Source: Pseudomonadota bacterium (lineage in GTDB: Bacteria; Pseudomonadota; Alphaproteobacteria; Rhizobiales; Rhizobiaceae). From it: a DNA stretch of 58,932 nucleotides. The translations under genes were made by a program, and so were the position numbers. This document shows positions 1 to 7,155 of the stretch, in pieces. The notes under the pieces are model-generated. The model ran no database searches, was not told the origin of the DNA, and worked only from the letters and a program-made list of their open reading frames with translations. The stretch covers positions 1 through 58,932 of the forward strand of contig JAEYRU010000261.1 of assembly GCA_023435335.1 (NCBI GenBank), read 5' to 3'. Within the stretch, counting starts at the first letter, position 1, and each line of letters starts with the position of its first letter.

Positions 1-712
1 CGCCGAGCGACTTCAGCGCATCGTCGAGCGGACGCCCTGCCCTGAGCTCGATCGATACGAGCTGCAGGTTCTGTGCGAGCGCAGGATAGGTGGCGAGAAG
101 TTCCCGCGAAACGCGCTCGATGCCCGACTCCATGCTCATGCCGGCGTCAGAGCAGACGATCATAAGGTCCATGAAGTCCGGAAACCCGTTGCGATATTCC
201 CGCATCTTGGTCGAAACCATGCGCGACAGGACGAGACCGGGCACGAAGTAGCCGAAGCCTCCCGACATGCCGATGAAGATAACCTTGTTCATGAACGAAG
301 CATCGTCGCTGGACATGCTGACGACGACAAAAGCCAGCAGCGCGCAGCAAACCAGGGCTCCGAACCGTATGAGAAAGAAGACGCCAACGGCGCCGGGGTC
401 CATGAACCCCGCCTGGATGAGCTTCATGCGCAACCTGGCGACGTTCTCCGGGTCCGATTTCGCATAGAAATCCTGGGCGGTCCGGGCGGCCCTTTCGCGG
501 ACCGCGTCCTGGTTGCGGCGCGAGGCCTTCTCGGTCTTTTCGACAATGGGATTGTCGTCGATCAGCATGCGCTTCTTGAGGTCGACACGTGCCCCCCGGC
601 CAGCCACGACCGGCCAGAGAAGCACCGCCGAACCGACAAGCAGCAGAACCACGGCAGCCGGCACCATCGATGCCGGCCGCGCGGATAGAAGAAGTTCGAC
701 TAGCGCGTCCAT
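1..712 (-). CDS. tadC: Tad pilus inner-membrane protein TadC (CpaH), 3' end cut by window edge
   Basis: Second type II secretion F-domain (T2SSF) protein of the Tad/Cpa pilus machine, expected to form the inner-membrane platform with TadB beneath the CpaF motor. The frame is open from an ATG at 712 to the window edge (about 237 codons). It shows a membrane segment near residues 16-37, a charged cytoplasmic stretch, another hydrophobic pair around residues 105-150, then the start of the F domain with the SMESGIERVSREL helix typical of TadC. The ATG lies one base beyond the tadB stop codon, so the two are translationally coupled. The C-terminal third is missing only because of the window edge. 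The assignment rests on family resemblance and on position after tadB; the stop cannot be seen. Confidence 0.88.
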   Translation of the reverse strand, partial: MDALVELLLSARPASMVPAAVVLLLVGSAVLLWPVVAGRGARVDLKKRMLIDDNPIVEKTEKASRRNQDAVRERAARTAQDFYAKSDPENVARLRMKLIQAGFMDPGAVGVFFLIRFGALVCCALLAFVVVSMSSDDASFMNKVIFIGMSGGFGYFVPGLVLSRMVSTKMREYRNGFPDFMDLMIVCSDAGMSMESGIERVSRELLATYPALAQNLQLVSIELRAGRPLDDALKSLG

Positions 713-713
713 T

Positions 714-1679
714 CTAGAACCTGAAGCTCGCCATCTTGAACATCATCGCGTTGCCGATCAGAAGCCAGGTGGCGCCCCCGCCGAGCAGGTACCAGGTAAG
801 CGGCTTGTCCCAGGTGCCTCCGTAGAATTGCGGCATCACCACCATCAGACCGACCATCAGCAGCACCGGCACGGCCGAGAGGATGTAAGCGGAGATGCGC
901 CCTTCGGTGGAGATCGCCCTCACCTTGCGCCTGAGCTTGCCGCGCTCGCGGATGACCATCGAAAGCCCGTCGAGGATTTCGCGCAGGTTGCCGCCGGTGC
1001 TGGACTGGATCGAGACCGCGGTGACAAAAAGGGGCAGATCCTCGTGCCCGACGCGCTCGAACATGTTGTGCAGCGCCGTGACGAGATCGGAACCGTAGGT
1101 CACCTCATCCGCCACCACGCCGAACTCGGTTCCGATCGGATCGGGCATCTCGCGCGCCACCATCGCGATGGCCACCGGCACCGGATGGCCAGCCTTGAGG
1201 CTCCGCGTGATCAGCTCCAGCGCCTCGGGGAGCTGGATGCCGAAGCGCTTGTGCCGGCTCTTCCTGAGGTATCGCAGCACGACAAAGGGCAGGATCAGGC
1301 AGAGGCCCGGCGCAAGCAAAAGCGCAAAATGCGGCGGCACACCGAATGTCAGCGCGCCGAAGGCCGTGGCGAAGGCCGCCATGGTGGTGAACATCAGGAA
1401 TCTGGGCAATGGTGTGGTCAGGCCCGATTGCGCCCGCAGCACGCGCAATCCATGCAGCGAAAATGCACCCGGATTTCCGTCGACACCGCGTTCCTTGCGC
1501 AGCTGGATCAGCACCTGTTCCTGAGTCAGCTTCTTGTCCTGAAGCTTCATCCGCCGGTTGATCGCCTGCCGCTTGTCCTTGGCTCCTGCGTAGAGCAGGT
1601 AGAAGGCTTCGGCCAGCATGATGCTGGCCAGCGCAGCGCCACCGTAGATGACGAGGATCGCTGTCGTGTCCGTGAACAT
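714..1679 (-). CDS. tadB: Tad pilus inner-membrane protein TadB (CpaG)
   Basis: Platform protein of the Tad (Flp) pilus assembly system, 321 aa, partner of TadC and of the CpaF ATPase. Hydrophobic segments are visible near residues 6-28, 95-113, 117-137, 264-284 and 294-316. The T2SSF domain lies between the third and fourth, with the helix LITRSLKAGHPVPVAIAM and the later SSTGGNLREIL motif that is typical of TadB. I chose the ATG at 1679 because it begins directly with the first membrane helix and sits just past the cpaF stop; a longer frame to 1751 would only add residues overlapping cpaF. It is tightly packed between cpaF and tadC in one operon. Confidence 0.9.
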   Translation of the reverse strand: MFTDTTAILVIYGGAALASIMLAEAFYLLYAGAKDKRQAINRRMKLQDKKLTQEQVLIQLRKERGVDGNPGAFSLHGLRVLRAQSGLTTPLPRFLMFTTMAAFATAFGALTFGVPPHFALLLAPGLCLILPFVVLRYLRKSRHKRFGIQLPEALELITRSLKAGHPVPVAIAMVAREMPDPIGTEFGVVADEVTYGSDLVTALHNMFERVGHEDLPLFVTAVSIQSSTGGNLREILDGLSMVIRERGKLRRKVRAISTEGRISAYILSAVPVLLMVGLMVVMPQFYGGTWDKPLTWYLLGGGATWLLIGNAMMFKMASFRF

Positions 1680-1680
1680 G

Positions 1681-3114
1681 CTATTCCAGCGGCTTTCCGG
1701 GTTCGAAATATTTGCCGGGGAACTCGATCCCCATGGCAAGCAGGTCATCAAGGAACCGCGGCCTCAGCCCGGTGGCCTCAAAATGGCCCAGTATCTTGCC
1801 GTCGCCCTCCATCCCGGTACGAACGAAGCGGAATATCTCCTGCATCTGGATGATATCCCCCTCCATGCCCGTGACTTCCGCCACACTGGTGACCTTGCGC
1901 CGGCCGTCGGACAGGCGCGTAAGCTGCACGATGATGTCGATGGCGCTCGCAATCTGGCTGCGGATCGAGGCGACTGTCATCGGCATGCCGGTCATGCCTA
2001 GCATCTGCTCAAGGCGGCCGATCGCGTCACGCGGCGTGTTTGCGTGGATCGTGGCCATCGAGCCCTCATGGCCGGTGTTCATCGCCTGCAGCATGTCGAA
2101 GGCTTCCTCGCCGCGGCACTCGCCCAGAATCACACGGTCAGGGCGCATGCGCAGCGCGTTCTTCACGAGGTCGCGCTGCTTGATCTCCCCGTTGCCCTCG
2201 ATGTTGGCGGGCCGCGTCTCCATGCGCGCCACATGCGGCTGCTGAAGCTGGAGTTCCGCCGCATCCTCTATCGTGATGAGACGCTCGTCCTCGGGGATGA
2301 ACGCCGAAAGCGCGTTCAGCATTGTCGTCTTGCCCGTGCCGGTACCGCCCGAGATGATGGTGGTCTTGCGAGCATGCACCGCGGCTGCCAGCACCTCCGC
2401 CATGTTCTGCGTCAGCGCCCCGAACTCGACGAGCTTGTGCAGGCCCATCTTGTTCTTTGAGAACTTGCGAATCGAGACAAGCGGCCCGTCGACGCCAACA
2501 GGCCGGATCGCCGCATTGAAGCGGGAGCCGTCAAGCATGCGCGCGTCGACCATGGGCTGGGACTCGTCAACACGCCGGCCCACCGCGGCGACGATCTTGT
2601 TGATGACGCGCAGGAGATGTGCCTCGTCCTTGAAGGGCACATGAATCTGCTCGAGCTTGCCCCGCCGCTCCACAAAACAGTTTTCGTGCCCGTTGATCAG
2701 GATGTCATTGATCGTCGGGTCCTTGAGCAACGGCTCCAGGGGGCCCAGGCCAACCATCTCGTCGACGATGTCATCGACGAGGGCATCGAGTTCGGCAACG
2801 TTGATCGGCAGCCGCTCGGCCCGCGTCTTCTCGGAAACGAATTCATGCACCTGCCGGCGCATCTCGTCGCGCGGCAACCGCTCGAGCGCAATGAGATTGA
2901 TCTCCTCGATGAGCATGCGGTGCAACCTGACGCGCGCGTCGAGCACGGTACTGCTGGTCTTGCCCTGCCCGGTCGAAGGCTCGGCCCTCGGCGTCTTCGC
3001 CTCGGGCCGCCGGCTCGTCGGAATGACGACGGGGACGATCCTCTCCCCGGCATGCGCCCCGACCGGGGCGGCCGGCCGGTCGCGCAAGGCGGAGAAGCGG
3101 CTGCCGCTGCTCAT
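1681..3114 (-). CDS. cpaF: Tad pilus assembly ATPase CpaF (TadA)
   Basis: Cytoplasmic hexameric secretion ATPase powering Tad pilus extension, 477 aa, a usual length for the family. The N-terminal ~55 residues are a basic, low-complexity linker. The VirB11/PilT-like ATPase core follows, with the Walker A box GGTGTGKTT at about residues 256-264, the aspartate-box/arginine region after it, the Walker B-like stretch VILGECRGEEAFDML (about 328-342), and the histidine box with GHEGSMATIHANTP (about 348-361). Its ATG overlaps the cpaE stop in an ATGA arrangement, which indicates coupled translation with CpaE. Confidence 0.96.
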   Translation of the reverse strand: MSSGSRFSALRDRPAAPVGAHAGERIVPVVIPTSRRPEAKTPRAEPSTGQGKTSSTVLDARVRLHRMLIEEINLIALERLPRDEMRRQVHEFVSEKTRAERLPINVAELDALVDDIVDEMVGLGPLEPLLKDPTINDILINGHENCFVERRGKLEQIHVPFKDEAHLLRVINKIVAAVGRRVDESQPMVDARMLDGSRFNAAIRPVGVDGPLVSIRKFSKNKMGLHKLVEFGALTQNMAEVLAAAVHARKTTIISGGTGTGKTTMLNALSAFIPEDERLITIEDAAELQLQQPHVARMETRPANIEGNGEIKQRDLVKNALRMRPDRVILGECRGEEAFDMLQAMNTGHEGSMATIHANTPRDAIGRLEQMLGMTGMPMTVASIRSQIASAIDIIVQLTRLSDGRRKVTSVAEVTGMEGDIIQMQEIFRFVRTGMEGDGKILGHFEATGLRPRFLDDLLAMGIEFPGKYFEPGKPLE

Positions 3115-4310
3115 GCGCTCCTCCTGAACAGGCCGCCCAGCAGCGACTTCCGGTCCCGTCCGCTTTCTGCCTCCTCAGGCACGACGATGCGCTTCAGGTC
3201 GCGGATGACGTTGGCCTGCGGATCGACGTCGTGAAGCGGAACACCGCGATCCACGGCGTCGCGCACGAGCTTGTAATTGTTCGAGATTCCGCCGGCGAAA
3301 TACTCGCCGAACACGTCTTCCACGTCGCCCTGCTTGATGCCGCTGTCGAATTTCCGTTGCTCGAAGCGGTTGACGATGACGCCCGGCTTGACCTGCCTTG
3401 CCGTGGTTTCCTGGATCGACTTGATCAGCCGCTGCGTCTGCCGCAGGCACGGCACGGTCATCTCCGACACGATGTAGAGCTTGTTGGAGCCCACGAGCAC
3501 CGTTTCGGTCCACGGGAACCAGGTGCGCGGCATGTCGATGACGACATTGTCGAAATAGGCCGAGACTAGATCGAGCATGCGGATCACGAGGTCGGTGTCG
3601 AAGGAACGCATCTCCGTCGGCTTCACCGGGGCCGCGAGCACGCACAACCCGCTCTCGTGCTTGGAAAGCATGACGTCCAGGAGCTGGCGGTCGAGCCGCT
3701 CGGGCTGGTTCTCGATCTCGTTGATGTCGAAGCGCGGTTCAAGGTCGAGATATTCCGCGCAGGCGCCCTGCTGCAGGTTGAGATCGACCACGCAGGTCGC
3801 CGCCCCGCGCGTCACCGAACGGTGCAGGATGAACGCCGTTTCGAGCGCAAGCGTAGTGTTTCCTACACCACCTGCCGCCGGCATGAAGGTGTATATCTGG
3901 CACTCGGTGTTGGCGTCCCGGCTGGAGCCTTTCAGGACCCGCTCGCAGGAACGGACCAGATCGGCCGTCGAGATCGGCTTGACCAGGAAATCCGCTACCT
4001 GCAGCTGGACCAGGATGCGGATCGCGGCCGCGTTGTACTCCTTGGTGACGACGATGACCGGCGCCCCGCCTTCAATGCGCCGCGTCACCCGTCGCAACGA
4101 TTCGATTTCGTCGAACTGCGAGGCGTCCATGTCGATGATCGCGGCGGCGCAGTCGGCCGCCTGCAACTCTCCGCGCAGATCGGTTACCTTGGCGTCGATC
4201 GTGGCCAGTTCCACCAGGTCTGAAGCGGCGAAGGCAGCTCGTGTCTCACGCGCGAACTCCTTGTCCGTCGTGACGAGAAATATCCGCTTCTGTTGCTTTT
4301 CACTGCTCAT
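3111..4310 (-). CDS. cpaE: Tad pilus localisation protein CpaE (TadZ) with lysine-less P-loop
   Basis: MinD/ParA-superfamily protein fused to a receiver-like domain, 399 aa, which in known Tad systems places the pilus machine at the pole. Residues ~9-125 resemble a response-regulator fold: a DMD triplet near residue 60 and a lysine-proline (KP) near 111. The ATPase-like domain starts at ~140. Its P-loop reads AAGGVGNTT (about 145-153). Both lysines of the deviant Walker A consensus KGGVGKTT are replaced, by A and N. The DLN after the next strand (~176) is kept. I infer weak or no ATP hydrolysis, as proposed for some TadZ proteins. The ATGA overlap with cpaF and a gap of two bases to the small lipoprotein gene put it in the pilus operon. 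Confidence 0.92.
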   Translation of the reverse strand: MSSEKQQKRIFLVTTDKEFARETRAAFAASDLVELATIDAKVTDLRGELQAADCAAAIIDMDASQFDEIESLRRVTRRIEGGAPVIVVTKEYNAAAIRILVQLQVADFLVKPISTADLVRSCERVLKGSSRDANTECQIYTFMPAAGGVGNTTLALETAFILHRSVTRGAATCVVDLNLQQGACAEYLDLEPRFDINEIENQPERLDRQLLDVMLSKHESGLCVLAAPVKPTEMRSFDTDLVIRMLDLVSAYFDNVVIDMPRTWFPWTETVLVGSNKLYIVSEMTVPCLRQTQRLIKSIQETTARQVKPGVIVNRFEQRKFDSGIKQGDVEDVFGEYFAGGISNNYKLVRDAVDRGVPLHDVDPQANVIRDLKRIVVPEEAESGRDRKSLLGGLFRRSA

Positions 4311-4312
4311 GG

Positions 4313-4570
4313 CTATCTCGTCGCCGTGCTTGTCGAGGCGGTCGTGCTGCCCTGGCCGGTAGTGCCCGCGCCTTGGCTGCTACGCTCGGCCGGTGTCTTC
4401 AGCTTTGTATCCTGGACGCCGTATTGCCAGGGATCGACCACCTGCATGGCGGTGTTTGCCGCGATCGCGTTCCCCGCAAAGCTAGTCACACCTTCCGGGC
4501 GAAGCACGGTGTCGGTCGTGCACGCCGAAAGCAGCGCCAGGGCAGGTATGAGGACGTATGGCTTTTGCAT
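4313..4570 (-). CDS. Small lipoprotein at the cpaD position of the Tad operon
   Basis: An 85-aa predicted lipoprotein: MQKPYVLIPALALLSAC gives a short signal peptide with lipobox LLSAC and Cys17 as the lipidation site. The mature part is only ~68 residues, ending in a Ser/Thr-rich tail without a fold I recognise. It lies between cpaC and cpaE, the slot that CpaD (a lipoprotein usually over 200 aa) occupies in Caulobacter. The segment VDPWQYGVQDTKL could be a remnant of the CpaD family or a lineage-specific short pilotin-like protein for the CpaC secretin. Function is inferred from position only. The ATG is the only start that gives a signal peptide. Confidence 0.72.
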   Translation of the reverse strand: MQKPYVLIPALALLSACTTDTVLRPEGVTSFAGNAIAANTAMQVVDPWQYGVQDTKLKTPAERSSQGAGTTGQGSTTASTSTATR

Positions 4571-4579
4571 GGCCTGCTC

Positions 4580-5986
4580 CTACGGCAGTTCGAGATAGTG
4601 GCCGTACCCGCGGGCGGGCGAGGTGACTGCCGCCGGCGCCCCGGCGCTTGAAAGCTTCACTTCCTCGCGGTCGCCCAGGAAGTAGTCGGCGTTGGACGGC
4701 GCAACGGTGGAATCGAGCGGCGTCTGTATCTTCTTCGAAGGGTCGACCGGCTTGACCAGATACGGCGTGATGATGATCACAAGATCGGTTTCGCGGCGTT
4801 GATAGGCCTTGGACGAAAACAGCTTGCCGAGGATCGGCAGCTTGCCGAGACCGGGAACGCGCTCCGTGCTGATGTCGTTGTTGCTCTGCAGCAGCCCCGC
4901 GATCATGAAGCTCTGGCCGTTCTTGAGGTCTACCGAGGTCTGCGCCCGCCGCACCACGAAACCCGGAATGGCAAGGTTGCCCACCTGGTAGGAGGCGGAC
5001 GTGTCGACTGCGGACACCTCCGGCGTGATATCGAGACTGATCAAGCCGTCGTTGAGCACAGTCGGGGTGAATTCCAAGCTCACACCGAACTTCTTGTATT
5101 CCACCGTGATGGTGTTCTCGGAATTGGCCACCGGAATCGGGAACTCGCCGCCCGCAAGGAAGCTGGCGCTCTGGCCGGACCGGGCAATCAGGTTCGGCTC
5201 GGCGAGCCGGCGCGCGATCCCCCGATCCTCCAGCGCGGTGAGCGCGAGGTCAACGGACAGGCCTCCCGAGGTGAGCGCGCCAATAATCGCCCCTGCCGGA
5301 CTGTTGGACGAACTCTGGGGCCTGCTACCGAAAGCTACGCCGGAGTTGCCGAAGGAGTAGCTGGCGTTGAGCTGTGAGCCGAGTTCATGGCCCACCTGTC
5401 GGTTGATCTCGACGAAGCGGACATTGAGCTGGACCTGCTGCGACGACGAGATCTTGACCGAGTTGATGATCTCCTCGTTGCCGGAGAAGTTCCTTGCGAT
5501 GTTCTTCGCCCGTTCGGCGGCAAGCGAGTCCTTGGCTTCGCCTGAAAGCACGAGACGCCCATTTGCCGAACTGATCCTGATGTCGGACTCCGGATCGGCT
5601 TCGCGAATGGTGCTGGCCAGCCGGTCCGCATCGAGCGTGACCTCGATGTCGGCGGAACCGACCAGTTGCTTGTTCTCGTCGAAAAGCGCGATGCCGGTTG
5701 TGCCGAGTTCGTTGCCCAGTACGTAGAACGACCGGTCGGTGAGCGGATTGACGTTCGCAATGGCCGGATCGCCGATGACGATCTCGTAGAACGGCACGCT
5801 CGTACGGATCGTGCGGGGCTTTCCCTTCGCAACCTTGATCGTGACGTTGCGGTTGGCCGAGATGGTCACGACGTCGTTGGCGGCCGCCGGCATCGCCAGA
5901 AACGCCAGTATCGGCGCCGCCACCAGCAAGAGCGCCAGTGCCGCGCGTACGGCCGCGATTGTCGCGATGATTTGCCTGCTATCCAA
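4580..5986 (-). CDS. cpaC: Tad pilus outer-membrane secretin CpaC (RcpA)
   Basis: Outer-membrane channel of the Tad pilus, about 468 aa. A signal peptide (hydrophobic stretch ending AMPAAAND) precedes the pilus-specific N-terminal domain, which has the conserved IVIGDPAIANVNPLTDRSFYV stretch (only its core cited). A BON-like module follows (~100-165), then the secretin C-domain with SLEFTPTVLNDGLISLDI and the NGQSFMIAGLLQ motif. The start is a TTG: I prefer 5986 because GGGGG lies eight bases upstream, though a TTG at 6001 in the same frame would add five residues. There is no ATG option that retains the signal peptide. The cpaB stop lies 30 bp upstream. Confidence 0.93.
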   Translation of the reverse strand: MDSRQIIATIAAVRAALALLLVAAPILAFLAMPAAANDVVTISANRNVTIKVAKGKPRTIRTSVPFYEIVIGDPAIANVNPLTDRSFYVLGNELGTTGIALFDENKQLVGSADIEVTLDADRLASTIREADPESDIRISSANGRLVLSGEAKDSLAAERAKNIARNFSGNEEIINSVKISSSQQVQLNVRFVEINRQVGHELGSQLNASYSFGNSGVAFGSRPQSSSNSPAGAIIGALTSGGLSVDLALTALEDRGIARRLAEPNLIARSGQSASFLAGGEFPIPVANSENTITVEYKKFGVSLEFTPTVLNDGLISLDITPEVSAVDTSASYQVGNLAIPGFVVRRAQTSVDLKNGQSFMIAGLLQSNNDISTERVPGLGKLPILGKLFSSKAYQRRETDLVIIITPYLVKPVDPSKKIQTPLDSTVAPSNADYFLGDREEVKLSSAGAPAAVTSPARGYGHYLELP

Positions 5987-6016
5987 TGCTCGAGCCCCCA
6001 AGCCCCATCGAGAAGA

Positions 6017-6922
6017 TCAATTCACCGGGACCTCGTAGGTTTCCGGTTTCATGCCCCGCGTCACCACCACAGTCTTCGTCTTCCGTTCGTCCTCGGCGAA
6101 AACCGACCTCACCTGCTCCGTTGCGCCGGCGGCCACCGATCCGCCGAATGCAGAAATTGTCGTCACTCCGTCGCCAGCGGCGCTGCCCTCGCCGGCCGAT
6201 CGCAAGGAGAGCGACAGCGAGCCGATGTTGCGCGCGAGCGCCACCTTCTTGGCGTCGTCCGGCGCCACTTCCAACGTCACCGAATTCGCCACCAGCGGCG
6301 CGGTTTGCCGCTCGTCGAGGCCTTGTCCGACGGTCAGCACCTTTGCATTGTGGACGACCACTTCCGTGGCGATGGTGGAGCCGGATGCGCCCCGCGCATT
6401 GCCCTCGACTTCCTGGATGGCGCCGGCATCCCTGGTCAGCACCACGTCCACGCGGTCGCCGGGCATCACGAAGCCGCCGACGCCGGCGATTTCGTCGGTA
6501 CGGATCGTAACGGCGCGCATGCCGGGAGAAAGGAGATTGGAAAGGGTGGCGCGGCCGTTCGGCCCGGAAAGCTTGGCGAGCAGCACCGGCTCGTTCGTCT
6601 CTACCGGCGACAGAACCACCCGGCTTCCGCCGGCGAGCACATCGTCGACGGTCGTGAAGGCGCCTTCCGGCAGGGCATCCTGCGCCCACGGGATTTCGGC
6701 GAGTTGCTCGCGCGTCAGTTCGGTTCCAAAACGCAGTGGGGCCTTGGCGACGACGATCGTGTTGAACTGGATTACCGGTTCCGCCGGCTGCGGCACGGCG
6801 GACACCTGTATCTCTTCCACCCGCGCATCGGCGGCGCTGCGCAGCCACATGTCGGCCGCGAAGATAGACAACGCGCCGAACACGCCGGCAATGCCGACCA
6901 TTGTAATCAGCTTGTGTTTCAC
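6017..6922 (-). CDS. cpaB: Tad pilus assembly protein CpaB (RcpC)
   Basis: Periplasmic, inner-membrane-anchored pilus assembly protein, 301 aa. It has one N-terminal membrane anchor (about residues 7-25), then a SAF domain (~50-110, with the VVAKAPLRFGTELTREQLA pattern) and the RcpC/CpaB C-terminal domain with VMPGDRVDVVLTRD around residue 150. The start is GTG, with a GGGGGCAGGG purine run just upstream. It is the first gene of the visible pilus operon. No Flp pilin gene and no CpaA prepilin peptidase gene precede it, because the next gene is the divergent parE, so these must be elsewhere in the genome. Confidence 0.92.
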   Translation of the reverse strand: MKHKLITMVGIAGVFGALSIFAADMWLRSAADARVEEIQVSAVPQPAEPVIQFNTIVVAKAPLRFGTELTREQLAEIPWAQDALPEGAFTTVDDVLAGGSRVVLSPVETNEPVLLAKLSGPNGRATLSNLLSPGMRAVTIRTDEIAGVGGFVMPGDRVDVVLTRDAGAIQEVEGNARGASGSTIATEVVVHNAKVLTVGQGLDERQTAPLVANSVTLEVAPDDAKKVALARNIGSLSLSLRSAGEGSAAGDGVTTISAFGGSVAAGATEQVRSVFAEDERKTKTVVVTRGMKPETYEVPVN

Positions 6923-6934
6923 GCCCTGCCCCCA

Positions 6935-7027
6935 GGGTTACCAATCCACACGAGGCTACGGGTGAATCCTAAAGAATTGCGAATGCTTCCGGCCCGTTAG
7001 CGTGGCAATCGCGCTCATTGGTTACCC
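6935..7027. repeat. 11-bp perfect inverted repeat in the cpaB-parE divergent region
   Basis: GGGTTACCAAT at 6935-6945 is matched by its exact reverse complement ATTGGTTACCC at 7017-7027. Each arm contains GGTTACC, itself nearly palindromic. The arms lie inside the 233-bp space between the divergent cpaB and parE starts, one just upstream of the cpaB ribosome-binding site and the other ~130 bp before the parE ATG. Spacing of 82 bp fits a regulator bridging two operators better than an RNA hairpin. No known regulator is assigned; the rest of this intergenic region shows no gene. Confidence 0.45.
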
Positions 7028-7155
7028 TTTCCTCAACCAAACGGCTTGCATTTGTCCCGCGAATGGGTGAACGAACGGAACGGGAACCCTCCTCGCCTCG
7101 CGGCCCCGGCCGTGGCAGTATCAACGCGATTCGCGCATACCTCCCGACAGGCTTC

